Shown: positions 1-8,043, numbered from the stretch's first letter. The stretch: DNA of 54,809 bases from Umezawaea sp049997955 (GCA_049997955.1 JAEBDY010000029.1:1-54809); one strand, 5' to 3'. The notes: generated by a model from the letters alone, not told the origin. Program-made: numbers and translations.

Positions 1-126
1 GGCACCCCCGGCACCCCCGGCACCCCCGGCACCCCCGGCACCCCCGGCACCCCCGGCACCCCCGGCACCCCCGGCACCCCCGGCACCCCCGGCACCCCCG
101 GCACCCCCGGCACCCCCGGCACCCCC
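1..126. repeat. Perfect 9-bp tandem repeat, 14 copies
   Basis: Fourteen uninterrupted copies of GGCACCCCC run from the window edge to position 126, with no mismatch, and the array probably continues to the left. Because the period is a multiple of three, every frame gives a tripeptide repeat: Gly-Thr-Pro or Ala-Pro-Pro on the plus strand, Gly-Val-Pro on the minus strand. A minus-strand ATG at 135-137 with a GAGGG-like ribosome site upstream would open a (Gly-Val-Pro)n protein running off the edge, but this cannot be confirmed here. The array is a likely site of slippage and of assembly error. Confidence 0.95.
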
Positions 127-146
127 GCTCGCGTCATTGTCTCTAC

Positions 147-201
147 CCTCGCTCCCGGTTTGTCAAGGCGGGAAAGATGCCTTGACAAACCGGGAGCGGG
201 G
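147..201. repeat. Long hairpin with dispersed 25-nt core (copy 1)
   Basis: Positions 151-168 and 180-197 form a perfect 18-bp inverted repeat that can be extended by about four pairs. The central part (162-186) reads GTCAAGGC, loop GGGAAAGAT, GCCTTGAC. Exactly the same 25 nt occur in reverse complement at 35702-35726, again at the tip of a larger hairpin whose outer arms have a different sequence. It lies between the left-edge repeat and the gene at 373 and has no U-tract, so it may be a terminator, a mobile hairpin or a structured RNA. Confidence 0.8.
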
Positions 202-372
202 ATGAGGGCGCTTCGGATCGGGGTGGCGGAGGGGGACCGCGCCGGGTCGGCTGCTTGCTTCTGTTCACCCCTGGCCCTTGTGTCTACAAGGGACTCAAAG
301 TGCCGCTCCTGCGGCTCTGAGATATCCGTCGATCGAGGGTTGAGTTGTACCTCGAACGGGTAAAGGCATCAC

Positions 373-1455
373 ATGACCTCCCCGTGGACCGTGGGTGTCG
401 AGCAGGAGCTGTTCCTGGTGGACCCCGAAACACGTCGTCCGGTTCCCCTCGCGCCTGAAGTGGTCGCGGAGTCCGGCGAAGGCTTCGACGTGCAGCGTGA
501 GTTGACGCCGTTCCAGATCGAGGTCGCCACACCGGTCTGCCGGACGCCCGCCGAGCTGGTCGACCAGATCCGGGCGGGCCGTGAGCACCTGGCGAAAGCC
601 GCCAAGGCGGTCGGGTGCAGGCTCATGGCTTCCGCCATCCCGCCGCTCGGCAAGGCCGGGCCGCCGCCGGAGTCCGACGACCCCCGGTACCGGTTGATGG
701 AGCACTCGCACCGCAAGCTCCTCGGCGGGCAGGGTGTGTGCGGGTGCCACGTCCACGTCGGTGTTCCCGACCCCGACACCGCGATCATGATCTCGAACGC
801 GATCCGCCCCTGGCTGCCCACCCTCCTCGCGCTGACGGTGAACTCGCCCGTCATGGACACCGAGGACACCGGGTACGCGAGCTGGCGCTCGATGATCTGG
901 TCGCGCTGGCCGGGGGCCGGGGCGCCGCCGCACTTCGAGTCCGCCGCGCACTACGAGCGGCTGGTGAAGGCGTTGATCCGCTCGGAAGCGCTGCTGGACA
1001 AGGGGATGGTGTACTGGGACATCCGCCCGTCCGAGAACCACCCGACCGTCGAGGTCCGGGTCGCCGACCTGCCGCTGACCGTGACGGAGGTCGCGGTGTT
1101 CGCCGAACTGGTCCGGGCGCTCGCGGCCACCGCCGCGGCGGATCCGCCGCGCGACGAGCCGGTGGACCCGATGCTGCTGCGGGCGGCGTCGTGGCGGGCC
1201 GCTCGGGACGGCATCGACGGGCAGGGGGTCGACCTGCGGACGGGGGCCCTGGTGCCCGCGCACGAGCAGGCCGCCCACCTCGTGGCGTACACCTCCGACG
1301 CGTTGCGCAGCGTCGGGCAGTTGTCCACTGTGGAAGAGCACCTGGCGTGGCTGCGCGCCAACGGGTCCGCTGCCACCCGGCAGCGGCGGGCTCTCCAGCG
1401 GGACAGCGATCCGCGGACGCTCGTGGACCAGTTGGTCGAGTGGACCCTCGACTAG
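373..1455 (+). CDS. Carboxylate-amine ligase, GCS2/YbdK family
   Basis: The 360-residue protein has the usual length of the YbdK-type putative glutamate-cysteine ligase 2 family (ATP-grasp-like GCS2 fold). It shows the N-terminal GVEQELFLVD segment (residues 8-17), the CGCHVHVGVPD metal-binding motif (about 123-133) and WDIRPS followed by HPTVEVRVAD (about 215-232). All three are family hallmarks and look intact. These cytoplasmic enzymes couple an amino group to a glutamate-like carboxylate with ATP, but the physiological substrate of most members is unknown. The ATG follows an AAAGG-type ribosome site. The STAS gene begins 76 bp downstream on the same strand and could be co-transcribed. It differs from EgtA and proteobacterial GshA in length and motifs. 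Confidence 0.85.
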   Translation: MTSPWTVGVEQELFLVDPETRRPVPLAPEVVAESGEGFDVQRELTPFQIEVATPVCRTPAELVDQIRAGREHLAKAAKAVGCRLMASAIPPLGKAGPPPESDDPRYRLMEHSHRKLLGGQGVCGCHVHVGVPDPDTAIMISNAIRPWLPTLLALTVNSPVMDTEDTGYASWRSMIWSRWPGAGAPPHFESAAHYERLVKALIRSEALLDKGMVYWDIRPSENHPTVEVRVADLPLTVTEVAVFAELVRALAATAAADPPRDEPVDPMLLRAASWRAARDGIDGQGVDLRTGALVPAHEQAAHLVAYTSDALRSVGQLSTVEEHLAWLRANGSAATRQRRALQRDSDPRTLVDQLVEWTLD

Positions 1456-1531
1456 GGATGACCGCCCGCGGCCAGCGGGTCTACCGTAGGTGAACTGCCG
1501 GCCCCGGCAGTCGAAGTGAGAGGAGTCCGGT

Positions 1532-1924
1532 GTGCCCGATCCCACAGCGACGGGAGCGACCGCGCCTCAGCCCGCCGTCCTGGCATCCGTGAGGGTGAAC
1601 CCCGCGGAGCCCGGCCTGGTGGTGCTGCACGTGTCCGGCGAGCTGGACACCACGAGCGCCCAGGAGCTCGCCCTGCCGCTGCAGGACCAGCTGACCGAGG
1701 CGAACAAGACCGTGGTCGTCGACCTCGGTGGTGTGCGGTTCCTCGGTTCGGCGGGCCTGGAGGCTCTGGTCGTCGGCCAGCAGCGGGCGACCGAGCTCGG
1801 CATCGGGTTCGTGGTCGTCGCGTCCAGCCGTGCGGCACTGCGACCCATCGAGGCCACGGGACTCGACTCCGTGTTCACGATCGTGAGCACCGTCGAGGAA
1901 GCCGCGGCGAAGCACGCGGGCTAG
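1532..1924 (+). CDS. STAS-domain anti-anti-sigma factor
   Basis: This 130-residue protein is a single STAS domain of the SpoIIAA/RsbV type. Typical features are VLHVSGELDTTSA (residues about 31-43) and VVVDLGGVRFLGSAGLEAL (about 62-80), where the Ser of LGSAGL sits at the position normally phosphorylated by the partner kinase. Such proteins bind an anti-sigma kinase and so release its sigma factor. The GTG start at 1532 is fixed by AGGAG about 9 nt upstream. No anti-sigma kinase lies nearby, so its partner is encoded elsewhere. The stop codon overlaps the stop of the convergent gene at 1921. Confidence 0.88.
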   Translation: MPDPTATGATAPQPAVLASVRVNPAEPGLVVLHVSGELDTTSAQELALPLQDQLTEANKTVVVDLGGVRFLGSAGLEALVVGQQRATELGIGFVVVASSRAALRPIEATGLDSVFTIVSTVEEAAAKHAG

Positions 1925-2259
1925 ACCAGCGAGCGCCTGACGGTCCGGATGGCGCAGCGCACCGCACCCACCGTGGGCAGTGCGCTGCGCCCCGGCTCGA
2001 CCACCCAGCGCGACGCGCCGGTCTCGATCCGCCGGGGGCCGTCCCAGCAGCGGACCGACGGCGGCAGCACGTAGCGCTGCGGCGGTTCGGGCTCGGGGTT
2101 CGCCAGGAACAGCCAGCGGCTGCGCGCCGCCGCCAGGATCGGCCCCAGCGGGCCCGCGAACCTGAGCTGGTGGCTCACCTCGCCAGCCCACCCGGCGGGC
2201 ACCTCCACCGCGACCACGCCTTCGTCGAGCAGGAGCGCGTCGTCGTTCCAGTTCCACAT
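1921..2259 (-). CDS. Hypothetical protein, 112 residues
   Basis: I do not recognise this protein with certainty. It has no signal peptide or membrane segment. The middle contains RSRWLFLANPEPEPPQRYVL, and the second half has a Trp/Gly-rich stretch ending SRWVVEPG. This pattern loosely recalls short actinobacterial proteins annotated as bifunctional DNA primase/polymerase-like, but the match is too weak to assign a function. It is the last gene of a possible minus-strand run: CHAT protein, cytosine deaminase, this gene (70 bp gap). Its stop overlaps the STAS gene's stop tail to tail. Confidence 0.55.
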   Translation of the reverse strand: MWNWNDDALLLDEGVVAVEVPAGWAGEVSHQLRFAGPLGPILAAARSRWLFLANPEPEPPQRYVLPPSVRCWDGPRRIETGASRWVVEPGRSALPTVGAVRCAIRTVRRSLV

Positions 2260-2329
2260 GCCGGGTGATCTTCAGGCCGGCACGTGTCCAGGACGTGTCG
2301 TGACGCAGCGTGGCGTGTTACGGGGTGTT

Positions 2330-2773
2330 TCAGACCTCGCCGATGTCCTCGAACCACAGCTCCGGCCGGGCCGCGATGAAGTCCGTCATGAGCGCCACGC
2401 ACTCCGGGTCGTCCAAGACCGTGATGCCGACGCCGTGCTCCGCGAGCCAGTCGTGGCCGCCGGAGAACGTCGTGGCCTCGCCGATCACGACGTGCGGGAT
2501 GCCGAACTGGCGCACCAGCCCGCTGCAGTACCAGCACGGCGACAACGTCGTGACCATGATCGTGTCGCGGTAGCTCGCCCGCCTGCCCGCGTTGCGGAAC
2601 GCGGCGGTCTCCCCGTGGGTGGAGGCGTCGCCGTCCTGCACCCGCCGGTTGTGGCCGCGGCCGAGCACGGTCCCGTTCGCGTCGAACAGCGCCGCGCCGA
2701 TCGGGATCCCGCCTTCCGCGAGCCCCGCCCTGGCCTCTTCCACGGCTACCGCGAGCATCTCCTGTGCGTCCAT
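2330..2773 (-). CDS. Cytosine deaminase, yeast Fcy1-like
   Basis: The 147-residue protein belongs to the zinc-dependent cytidine deaminase fold and most resembles fungal cytosine deaminase rather than bacterial CodA, which has an unrelated amidohydrolase fold. Zinc and catalytic residues are visible as HGE (His53, Glu55) and SPCxxC (Cys80, Cys83). GIPIGAAL, VLGRGHN and the C-terminal RPELWFEDIGE closely resemble segments of Saccharomyces Fcy1. The expected reaction is cytosine to uracil plus ammonia in pyrimidine salvage. The gene starts 16 bp after the CHAT gene stop on the same strand, so the two are probably one transcript. A role in guanine or other base deamination cannot be excluded. 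Confidence 0.85.
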   Translation of the reverse strand: MDAQEMLAVAVEEARAGLAEGGIPIGAALFDANGTVLGRGHNRRVQDGDASTHGETAAFRNAGRRASYRDTIMVTTLSPCWYCSGLVRQFGIPHVVIGEATTFSGGHDWLAEHGVGITVLDDPECVALMTDFIAARPELWFEDIGEV

Positions 2774-2789
2774 CGGCTCACGCTAGCGC

Positions 2790-5417
2790 TCACCCGGCGC
2801 CGAAGCAGACGAAGCCGACGCTCGCCGAGTAGGCCATGTCGTCGCCGTTCGCCGAGTGCTCCCGCTGCGCCTCGGCGAGCGCGACCGCGGGCGACACGCC
2901 CTCGCCGAGCCTGCGGTGCAGGTCGACCATCAGCGGTGTCGTCATCTCGGTGGGCACGGGCATGACCGGCGCGATGAGCGTGGCCGTGCCCAGCCCCAGC
3001 AACGCCGCCGTGAAGCCCATCAGCTCGTCACCCGGTCGCACCGCGGACATCCCCGAGTCGCACGCCGACAGCACGACCCGCACGGGCGGGGTGCGCAGGC
3101 GTTCCAGGTCGTAGACGGTCAACGGCCCGTCGGCCAGTTCCAGCGCGGAGAACAGCGGGTTGTCCGCGCGGAACGAGCCGTGCGCGGCCACGTGCGCCAG
3201 CGGCGCGCCGTCCATCGCGGCGGCGACCTCGTCGACGGTGGCCCCCTGGTCCACGAGCACCCGCGCGCCCGGCACGTGCTCGGCGACGGCGGCGATCTCG
3301 GTCGGCGCGGCGGGCAGCCGGGGTCCGGCGGCCAGCACGGACCGGTCGTCCGGCCGCGGCACGCGCGACTGCGTGGCGGCTCGCAGCCACACCGTCGCCG
3401 ACGGCGCGACCGTCACGGACCGGCCCTCGTTGCCCGGCAGGACCGACCACGGCAGGCCGTTGAGCACACCGGTCGGCACGATCACCAGCGCGCGGCCGTC
3501 GACCCGCTTGCGCAGCGGCCCGAGCAACCGCTCCGCCAGCCGGTTCGCGGCGTGCGCGGAGGTGGCCCGCAGGTGCGACCGGTCGACCGAGGTCGGCAGG
3601 GTCACCATGCGGTGCAGCGCGAAGCGCAGCAGCCGGATCTCCCGCACCGCGCCCTCGACGTCACCGAGCCGGTGCAGCGACGCCCGCCCGCCCGCCACCA
3701 CGACGGCCAGCAGCTCGTCGTCGAAGTTCACGTACTCCACCAGCGCCGCCTCGCCCAGCGCCCACGCCAGGTCCCGCACGGCGGGCGGCCGGTGGATCGC
3801 GCCGCCGCCGCTGACCTGACGGCTCAGGTCGCGGACCCGCTGCTCCATCCGCACCTGACGCTGCCGCAGCGTCCCGGAGGCCCTGCCCGCCAGCAGCGCG
3901 CCCTCCAGGTCCGCGGTCACGGCGCGCAGCTCGGCCAGCGCGTCGGCCACCGCGGAGTCCTCCGGCGGCCGCGCGGGCGTCATCCGCAACGCGCCTGCCC
4001 GCCAGCTCTCCGCCCAGCTCAGCACCTTCGCCGCGTGTCCGGTCGCGACCGCCCCGCGCAGCCCCTCCAACGCCAGCGCCTTGCCCTGCGCGCCGGACAG
4101 CGCCCGCAGCTCCGCCGCGCCCAGCGACACCCGGTACTCGTCGAGCAGCGCCAGCCCGCGCCGCAACGCCGTCTGCGCGCCGCGCGCGTTGCCGTCCAGC
4201 TCGCGGCGCAGCGCCTCGGCGTACCAGCCCTGGGCGCGGTTCGCCGCCGGGCCACCTCGCCTGGCCGCGCCCGCGACCTCCAGGTGCTCGCGCGCCAACG
4301 GGGCGTTGCCGAGGTCGCGGGCGATCAGCGCCGCGTCGACCCGCGCCTCCAGGCCGGGCGTCCGCCAGCCCAGCTCGTCCAGCCGGTCCGCCACCTTCGC
4401 CATCGCCGTGCCCAGCGCCCGCGACCGCTGCCCGCTCAGGTACGCCGCGTGCAGCTCGACGTGCCGGGCGCCCGCCTCCCACACCTCGCGCTTCTCCCGC
4501 CGGAACCCCTTGCGCGCCAACGCCGCCGTTTCCACGGCCTGGTCGAGGTCGCCCTCCAGCAACGCGATCCGCGCCCGGTAGAACAGCGCCTCCGACCGGC
4601 CGAGCACCAGGTTCCGGCCGCCCATCTCGGACAGCGCCCGGTCGGCGGCCGCGCGGGCCTCCTCGACCAGCGGCACCGACACCAGCAGCTCCAGCCGGTT
4701 GATCAGCAGCAGCGGCCGCGGCACCTCCAGCCGCCGGTACTCCAGGTCGGCCTCGGCGAACATCGTCAGCGCGCGCGGGATGTCCCCCGCCCGGACCGCC
4801 GAGATGCCCGCGTTCCACCGCACGTCCGCGACCGCCAGGTCCTGCCCCAGGTCCCGGTACAGCAGGGCGGCCCGGTCGAAGTCCTCGTCCGCCGCCCGCA
4901 GACCACCGGTGTACGCGCGCAGCAGACCGCGGTTGTTGAGCACCCGCGCCTCGGTGAGCCGGTCGTCGAACCGCCGCACGACCTCCACCGCCGCGTTGTA
5001 CTCGCGCAGCGCCTCGTCGTAGCGGCACAGGAAGTGCAGCACGATCCCGCGGGTCGTCCGGCCCGCGCCCGCGTCCTGCCCGTGCAGGTCCGGCAGCGCC
5101 GCCGTGATCGCGCGCAGCGCCTGCACGTGGCGGCCGGTGTTGGACAGCACGAACGCCAGGCTCATCCGCGCCAGCGCCGTCAACCGCGCCGAATCCGCAT
5201 TTCTCGCGATCCGCAACGACCGGCGCAGGTGCCGTTCGGCGGCGTCGAAGTCGTGCAGTTCGCGGAAGGACAGCCCGATGGCGCGTTCGGCGAGCGACGC
5301 CTCCTCGGCGTCGCCCTCCGCTCGTGCGCGACGCAGCGCCGAACGGCCCATCTCGATTGCCGCGTGCGGGTCACGTTGTCTCGCGTCCAGCGCATCGGCG
5401 GCGGAAACCTCGGCCAC
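2790..5417 (-). CDS. CHAT-domain (caspase-like) protein with TPR repeats
   Basis: This 875-residue protein has an N-terminal and central superhelix of TPR-like repeats (roughly residues 15-450), recognisable from repeated AERHLRRSLRIAR-type helices. A C-terminal CHAT peptidase domain follows (about 600-875). The caspase-type dyad is intact: His746 in HVAAHGSF and Cys786 in VVLSACDSG. CHAT proteins are cysteine peptidases of clan CD, often activated by a partner sensed through the TPRs. There is no signal peptide, so it is cytoplasmic. It starts with GTG only 6 nt after a TAAAGT -10-like box, suggesting a leaderless mRNA. It is divergent from a subtilisin and upstream of a cytosine deaminase. 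Substrate unknown. Confidence 0.88.
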   Translation of the reverse strand: MAEVSAADALDARQRDPHAAIEMGRSALRRARAEGDAEEASLAERAIGLSFRELHDFDAAERHLRRSLRIARNADSARLTALARMSLAFVLSNTGRHVQALRAITAALPDLHGQDAGAGRTTRGIVLHFLCRYDEALREYNAAVEVVRRFDDRLTEARVLNNRGLLRAYTGGLRAADEDFDRAALLYRDLGQDLAVADVRWNAGISAVRAGDIPRALTMFAEADLEYRRLEVPRPLLLINRLELLVSVPLVEEARAAADRALSEMGGRNLVLGRSEALFYRARIALLEGDLDQAVETAALARKGFRREKREVWEAGARHVELHAAYLSGQRSRALGTAMAKVADRLDELGWRTPGLEARVDAALIARDLGNAPLAREHLEVAGAARRGGPAANRAQGWYAEALRRELDGNARGAQTALRRGLALLDEYRVSLGAAELRALSGAQGKALALEGLRGAVATGHAAKVLSWAESWRAGALRMTPARPPEDSAVADALAELRAVTADLEGALLAGRASGTLRQRQVRMEQRVRDLSRQVSGGGAIHRPPAVRDLAWALGEAALVEYVNFDDELLAVVVAGGRASLHRLGDVEGAVREIRLLRFALHRMVTLPTSVDRSHLRATSAHAANRLAERLLGPLRKRVDGRALVIVPTGVLNGLPWSVLPGNEGRSVTVAPSATVWLRAATQSRVPRPDDRSVLAAGPRLPAAPTEIAAVAEHVPGARVLVDQGATVDEVAAAMDGAPLAHVAAHGSFRADNPLFSALELADGPLTVYDLERLRTPPVRVVLSACDSGMSAVRPGDELMGFTAALLGLGTATLIAPVMPVPTEMTTPLMVDLHRRLGEGVSPAVALAEAQREHSANGDDMAYSASVGFVCFGAG

Positions 5418-5423
5418 CGGGGC

Positions 5424-5429
5424 ACTTTA
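5424..5429 (-). promoter_or_regulatory. Possible -10 box for a leaderless CHAT mRNA
   Basis: On the minus strand TAAAGT (pattern TANNNT) lies 6 nt before the GTG at 5417, and no purine-rich ribosome site is present between them. In actinobacteria this spacing is typical of transcripts that begin at the start codon. This is inference from spacing only. Confidence 0.4.
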
Positions 5430-5521
5430 TCGGGCGGCCGTTTGGGAACGCCGTTGTGGTAGCTTGATCACGCTGTTCGGTTGCCGCATGTCCACCTCCG
5501 CGACGTTGTTGTGAGGCTTTG

Positions 5522-6718
5522 GTGTCAAAATCGTCGGACCGCGCCGAGCTTTACCTGAAAGCACTTGACCAGCTCATCGCCAAGGATGAACGCATTAGGC
5601 TGCACGCCGAACCCGGACGCGAGTTCCTGTTCCGACCGGGTCAACTGCTGGTCACCGCCGAAGACCTCCAGCGGGTAATCGCCAAACTCCGCGAAAACGG
5701 TTTCCGATTCGAATTGGGCAAGGGATTCCTCGGTTTGGAACGGGTGATTCTGCCCAACAATCGCGACGACATTCCGCGGATCGTCCGGCTGCTGCGCGAC
5801 CCGAAGACGTGGCCAGGTGAGCGCATCCCGCTGGTGCAGCCCCACCACCTCACGGTCGGGTACGGCGGCAACATGCACGGCTGCCCCGGCGACCGCCCCC
5901 GCCCGACCGGCCCGCTGCCCAAGCCGGGCAACCAGGACCGCGGCAAGGGCGTGACGATCGGCGTGATCGACACCGGTATCTCCGCGACCGCCGGGACGGA
6001 CCACCCGGACTGGCTCGCGGGCTGGTACACGCCTCAGGCCGACGACGTGGACGCGGCGTACGACCACGGCCACTTCTTCGCGATGCAGGGCGGGCACGGC
6101 ACGTTCGTCGCGGGCGTCGCGCGGCAGGCCGCGCCGGGCGTCCGCTTCGACCCCGAGGTCGCGCTCGACCCGAACGGCCTCGGCGACGAGGAGTCGCTCG
6201 CCACCGCGATCACCGGGCTCGCCAAGGGCGTCCAGATCGTCAACATGTCCCTCGGCTGCTTCACCCTGGACAACGTGGCGTCCGAACCCGTCCGGCGGGC
6301 GGTCAACCTGCTGCCCAAGGACGTCGTGGTCGTCGCGTCAGCGGGCAACCAGGGCACCGAGCGGCCGAGCTGGCCAGGCGCGCTGGCCAACGTGGTCGGC
6401 GTGGCCGCGCTGGCGCTCAACGGCGACGGCACGACCATCCCGGCCTGCTACAGCAACCACGGCCACTGGGTGGACCTGTGCGCGACCGGCAACCGCAGCA
6501 GCACCTACCTCAAGGGCGAGTGGCAGCTGCCCGGCGAGCCGACGCCGGAGGCGTTCGACCGGTACGCCTACTGGGCGGGCACGTCCTTCGCGACCCCGCA
6601 CGTGTCGGGCACCATCGCCGCGCTCATGACGACGAACGGGATCAGCGCCCCGCAAGCCCGTGACCTGCTGCTGTCCGGCCCGGAATTCCACCCCGGCTAC
6701 GGCGTGCGGGTCCCCTGA
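5522..6718 (+). CDS. Cytoplasmic subtilisin-like serine peptidase (S8)
   Basis: The 398-residue protein carries a complete subtilisin triad: Asp150 in GVIDTGI, His192 in GHGTFVAGV and Ser355 in GTSFATPHVSG, with oxyanion Asn276 in ASAGNQG. About 110 N-terminal residues form an extra domain I do not recognise. There is no signal peptide, propeptide-like export signal or membrane anchor, so it should act in the cytoplasm, unlike most S8 enzymes. I prefer the GTG at 5522, five nt after GAGG, over an adjacent in-frame TTG at 5519. It is divergent from the CHAT gene (about 100 bp shared upstream region) and 112 bp before a sigma factor gene, which suggests one regulated module. Confidence 0.88.
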   Translation: MSKSSDRAELYLKALDQLIAKDERIRLHAEPGREFLFRPGQLLVTAEDLQRVIAKLRENGFRFELGKGFLGLERVILPNNRDDIPRIVRLLRDPKTWPGERIPLVQPHHLTVGYGGNMHGCPGDRPRPTGPLPKPGNQDRGKGVTIGVIDTGISATAGTDHPDWLAGWYTPQADDVDAAYDHGHFFAMQGGHGTFVAGVARQAAPGVRFDPEVALDPNGLGDEESLATAITGLAKGVQIVNMSLGCFTLDNVASEPVRRAVNLLPKDVVVVASAGNQGTERPSWPGALANVVGVAALALNGDGTTIPACYSNHGHWVDLCATGNRSSTYLKGEWQLPGEPTPEAFDRYAYWAGTSFATPHVSGTIAALMTTNGISAPQARDLLLSGPEFHPGYGVRVP

Positions 6719-6830
6719 CCGACCGAAAATCGACACCGACGTGTATCTGTCGAGCACCTGGGCGATCCGCACCTTGTGGCAGCATTGCGAACGAAGGCGC
6801 GTCGGTCCCTGCTGAACAAGAGGAGGGGAC

Positions 6831-7439
6831 GTGACCCGTGCATCCCCGATCGCCGCGCTCGTCGACGCGGCGAACGCGGGCGATCAGCGTGCCTGGAACG
6901 AGATCGTCGACCGCTACACGCCGCTCGTCCTGTCGGTGGTCCACCAGCACCGGCTGCGCCCGGCGGACGCGGCGGACGTGAACCAGACGCTGTGGCTCCG
7001 GCTCGTGGAGCAGATCGGCAAGCTCCGCGACCCCGACGCGCTGCCCGGCTGGATCGCCACGACGACCCGCAACGAGTGCCTGCGCATGCTGAAGCTCCAG
7101 CAGCGGACCCAGCCGTTCGACCCCCAGGCGACCGACGAGCAAGCGGTGGCCGTGGACCAAGCGGACGTCGAGGCGGAACTGCTGGCGGCCGAACGGCGGC
7201 AGGCGCTGCGCGACGGGTTCAGCATGCTCTCCGACCAGTGCCGCGAACTGCTGGCGAAGCTCATGGCCGACCCGCCGCCGAGCTACGCCGACGTCAGCAC
7301 GCAGCTCGACATGCCGATCGGCAGCATCGGACCCACGCGGATCCGCTGCTTGAACAAGTTGCGCAAGACGCCCGCGATCCTCGCGTTCACGGGTGCGGCC
7401 CCGGAGGGAGGTGTGCTCGGTGCAGCGGTGGGACAGTGA
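6831..7439 (+). CDS. ECF-like sigma-70 family sigma factor
   Basis: The 202-residue protein has a sigma region 2 (about residues 18-85: RYTPLVLSVVHQHRLRPADA, then LPGWIATTTRNECLRML) and a C-terminal region 4 helix-turn-helix (about 130-185: SYADVSTQLDMPIGSIGPTR). It lacks regions 1 and 3, as expected for an ECF sigma factor. The GTG start has a strong AGGAGG nine bases upstream. A gene for a small beta-rich protein overlaps its 3' end, the usual place of an anti-sigma factor. Upstream lie the subtilisin and CHAT genes, so it may control them. ECF subgroup not determined. Confidence 0.9.
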   Translation: MTRASPIAALVDAANAGDQRAWNEIVDRYTPLVLSVVHQHRLRPADAADVNQTLWLRLVEQIGKLRDPDALPGWIATTTRNECLRMLKLQQRTQPFDPQATDEQAVAVDQADVEAELLAAERRQALRDGFSMLSDQCRELLAKLMADPPPSYADVSTQLDMPIGSIGPTRIRCLNKLRKTPAILAFTGAAPEGGVLGAAVGQ

Positions 7440-7872
7440 TGAATTCCTGCTGGGGGACCTCGACGTCGCGCTGACCGAGTCGACCGCCGTGCCACCGGGG
7501 TTCCTGGAGGCCGGGCGCGCCGCGTTCGCGTGGCGCACGATCGACGCGGAGCTGTTGCTGCTCACCAGCTACGACTCGATCCTCGACACCGAACTGGCCG
7601 GGCGGGCGCGGGCCGTGCTGACCGCCCGGCAGCTCGTGTTCGACGCGGACGGCTTCTCGTTGCAGGTGGAGGTGACGGAGGCCGGGATCGCGGGCCAGCT
7701 CATGCCGCCGGGCCGGGCCGTGGTCGCGCTGCTCACCCCCGGAGGCCCCGTCGAGGACACCACGTCCGACGAGTTCGGCTCGTTCCTGCTGGGCCCGCCG
7801 CGGCCCGGCCCGATCCGCCTGCGCTGCACCGTCGACGGCACCACCGTGCAGACCGACTGGATCTGCGTCTAG
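7420..7872 (+). CDS. Small protein with C-terminal beta-sandwich, possible sigma partner
   Basis: About 150 residues, family not recognised. The N-terminal half is helical and acidic (DEFLLGDLDVALTES). The C-terminal half looks like a carboxypeptidase-regulatory or transthyretin-like beta-sandwich: FSLQVEVTEAGIAGQLMP, DEFGSFLLGPPRPGPIRLR, then TVQTDWICV at the end. There is no transmembrane helix and no zinc-binding HxxxCxxC motif of classical anti-sigma factors. I chose GTG 7420 because GGAGGGAG lies about 9 nt upstream; GTG 7411 or 7393 are alternatives. The start lies inside the sigma factor gene (20-bp overlap), implying translational coupling. A regulator of that sigma factor is a reasonable inference but unproven. 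Confidence 0.75.
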   Translation: MQRWDSDEFLLGDLDVALTESTAVPPGFLEAGRAAFAWRTIDAELLLLTSYDSILDTELAGRARAVLTARQLVFDADGFSLQVEVTEAGIAGQLMPPGRAVVALLTPGGPVEDTTSDEFGSFLLGPPRPGPIRLRCTVDGTTVQTDWICV

Positions 7873-7907
7873 CCCCGTCGCGTTCCCCCGCGGCCCGCGA
7901 CGGGGCT
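7871..7907 (+). terminator. Hairpin terminator after the sigma module
   Basis: AGCCCCGTCGCG (7871-7882) pairs perfectly with CGCGACGGGGCT (7896-7907), a 12-bp stem starting on the stop codon of the small gene. There is no U-tract, as often in actinobacteria. It separates the module from the methyltransferase gene. Confidence 0.7.
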
Positions 7908-8043
7908 GCCGTCTTCGCGATTGCGTCAGAACGTAATCCTTTGCGCAGATGGGTGAACGACGCCCTCATCCGTTCGGCGGACGTCGTTGGTCAGTAAGGT
8001 GAATCCCTTCAACGGACTCATCGTGGGAGTGGGCGGGTGCACC

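Noticed and set aside
1..126. CRISPR or replication origin iterons
   Set aside because: A 9-bp head-to-tail unit without spacers, DnaA boxes or an initiator gene is a simple minisatellite.
160..363. 67-codon plus-strand frame at the left edge
   Set aside because: It runs through both arms of the hairpin and has no domain or credible start context.
2856..5462. 868-codon plus-strand open frame opposite the CHAT gene
   Set aside because: The composition is Arg/Gln/His-rich without motifs, as expected for the complement of GC-rich coding sequence. The minus strand has the intact CHAT dyad and TPRs.
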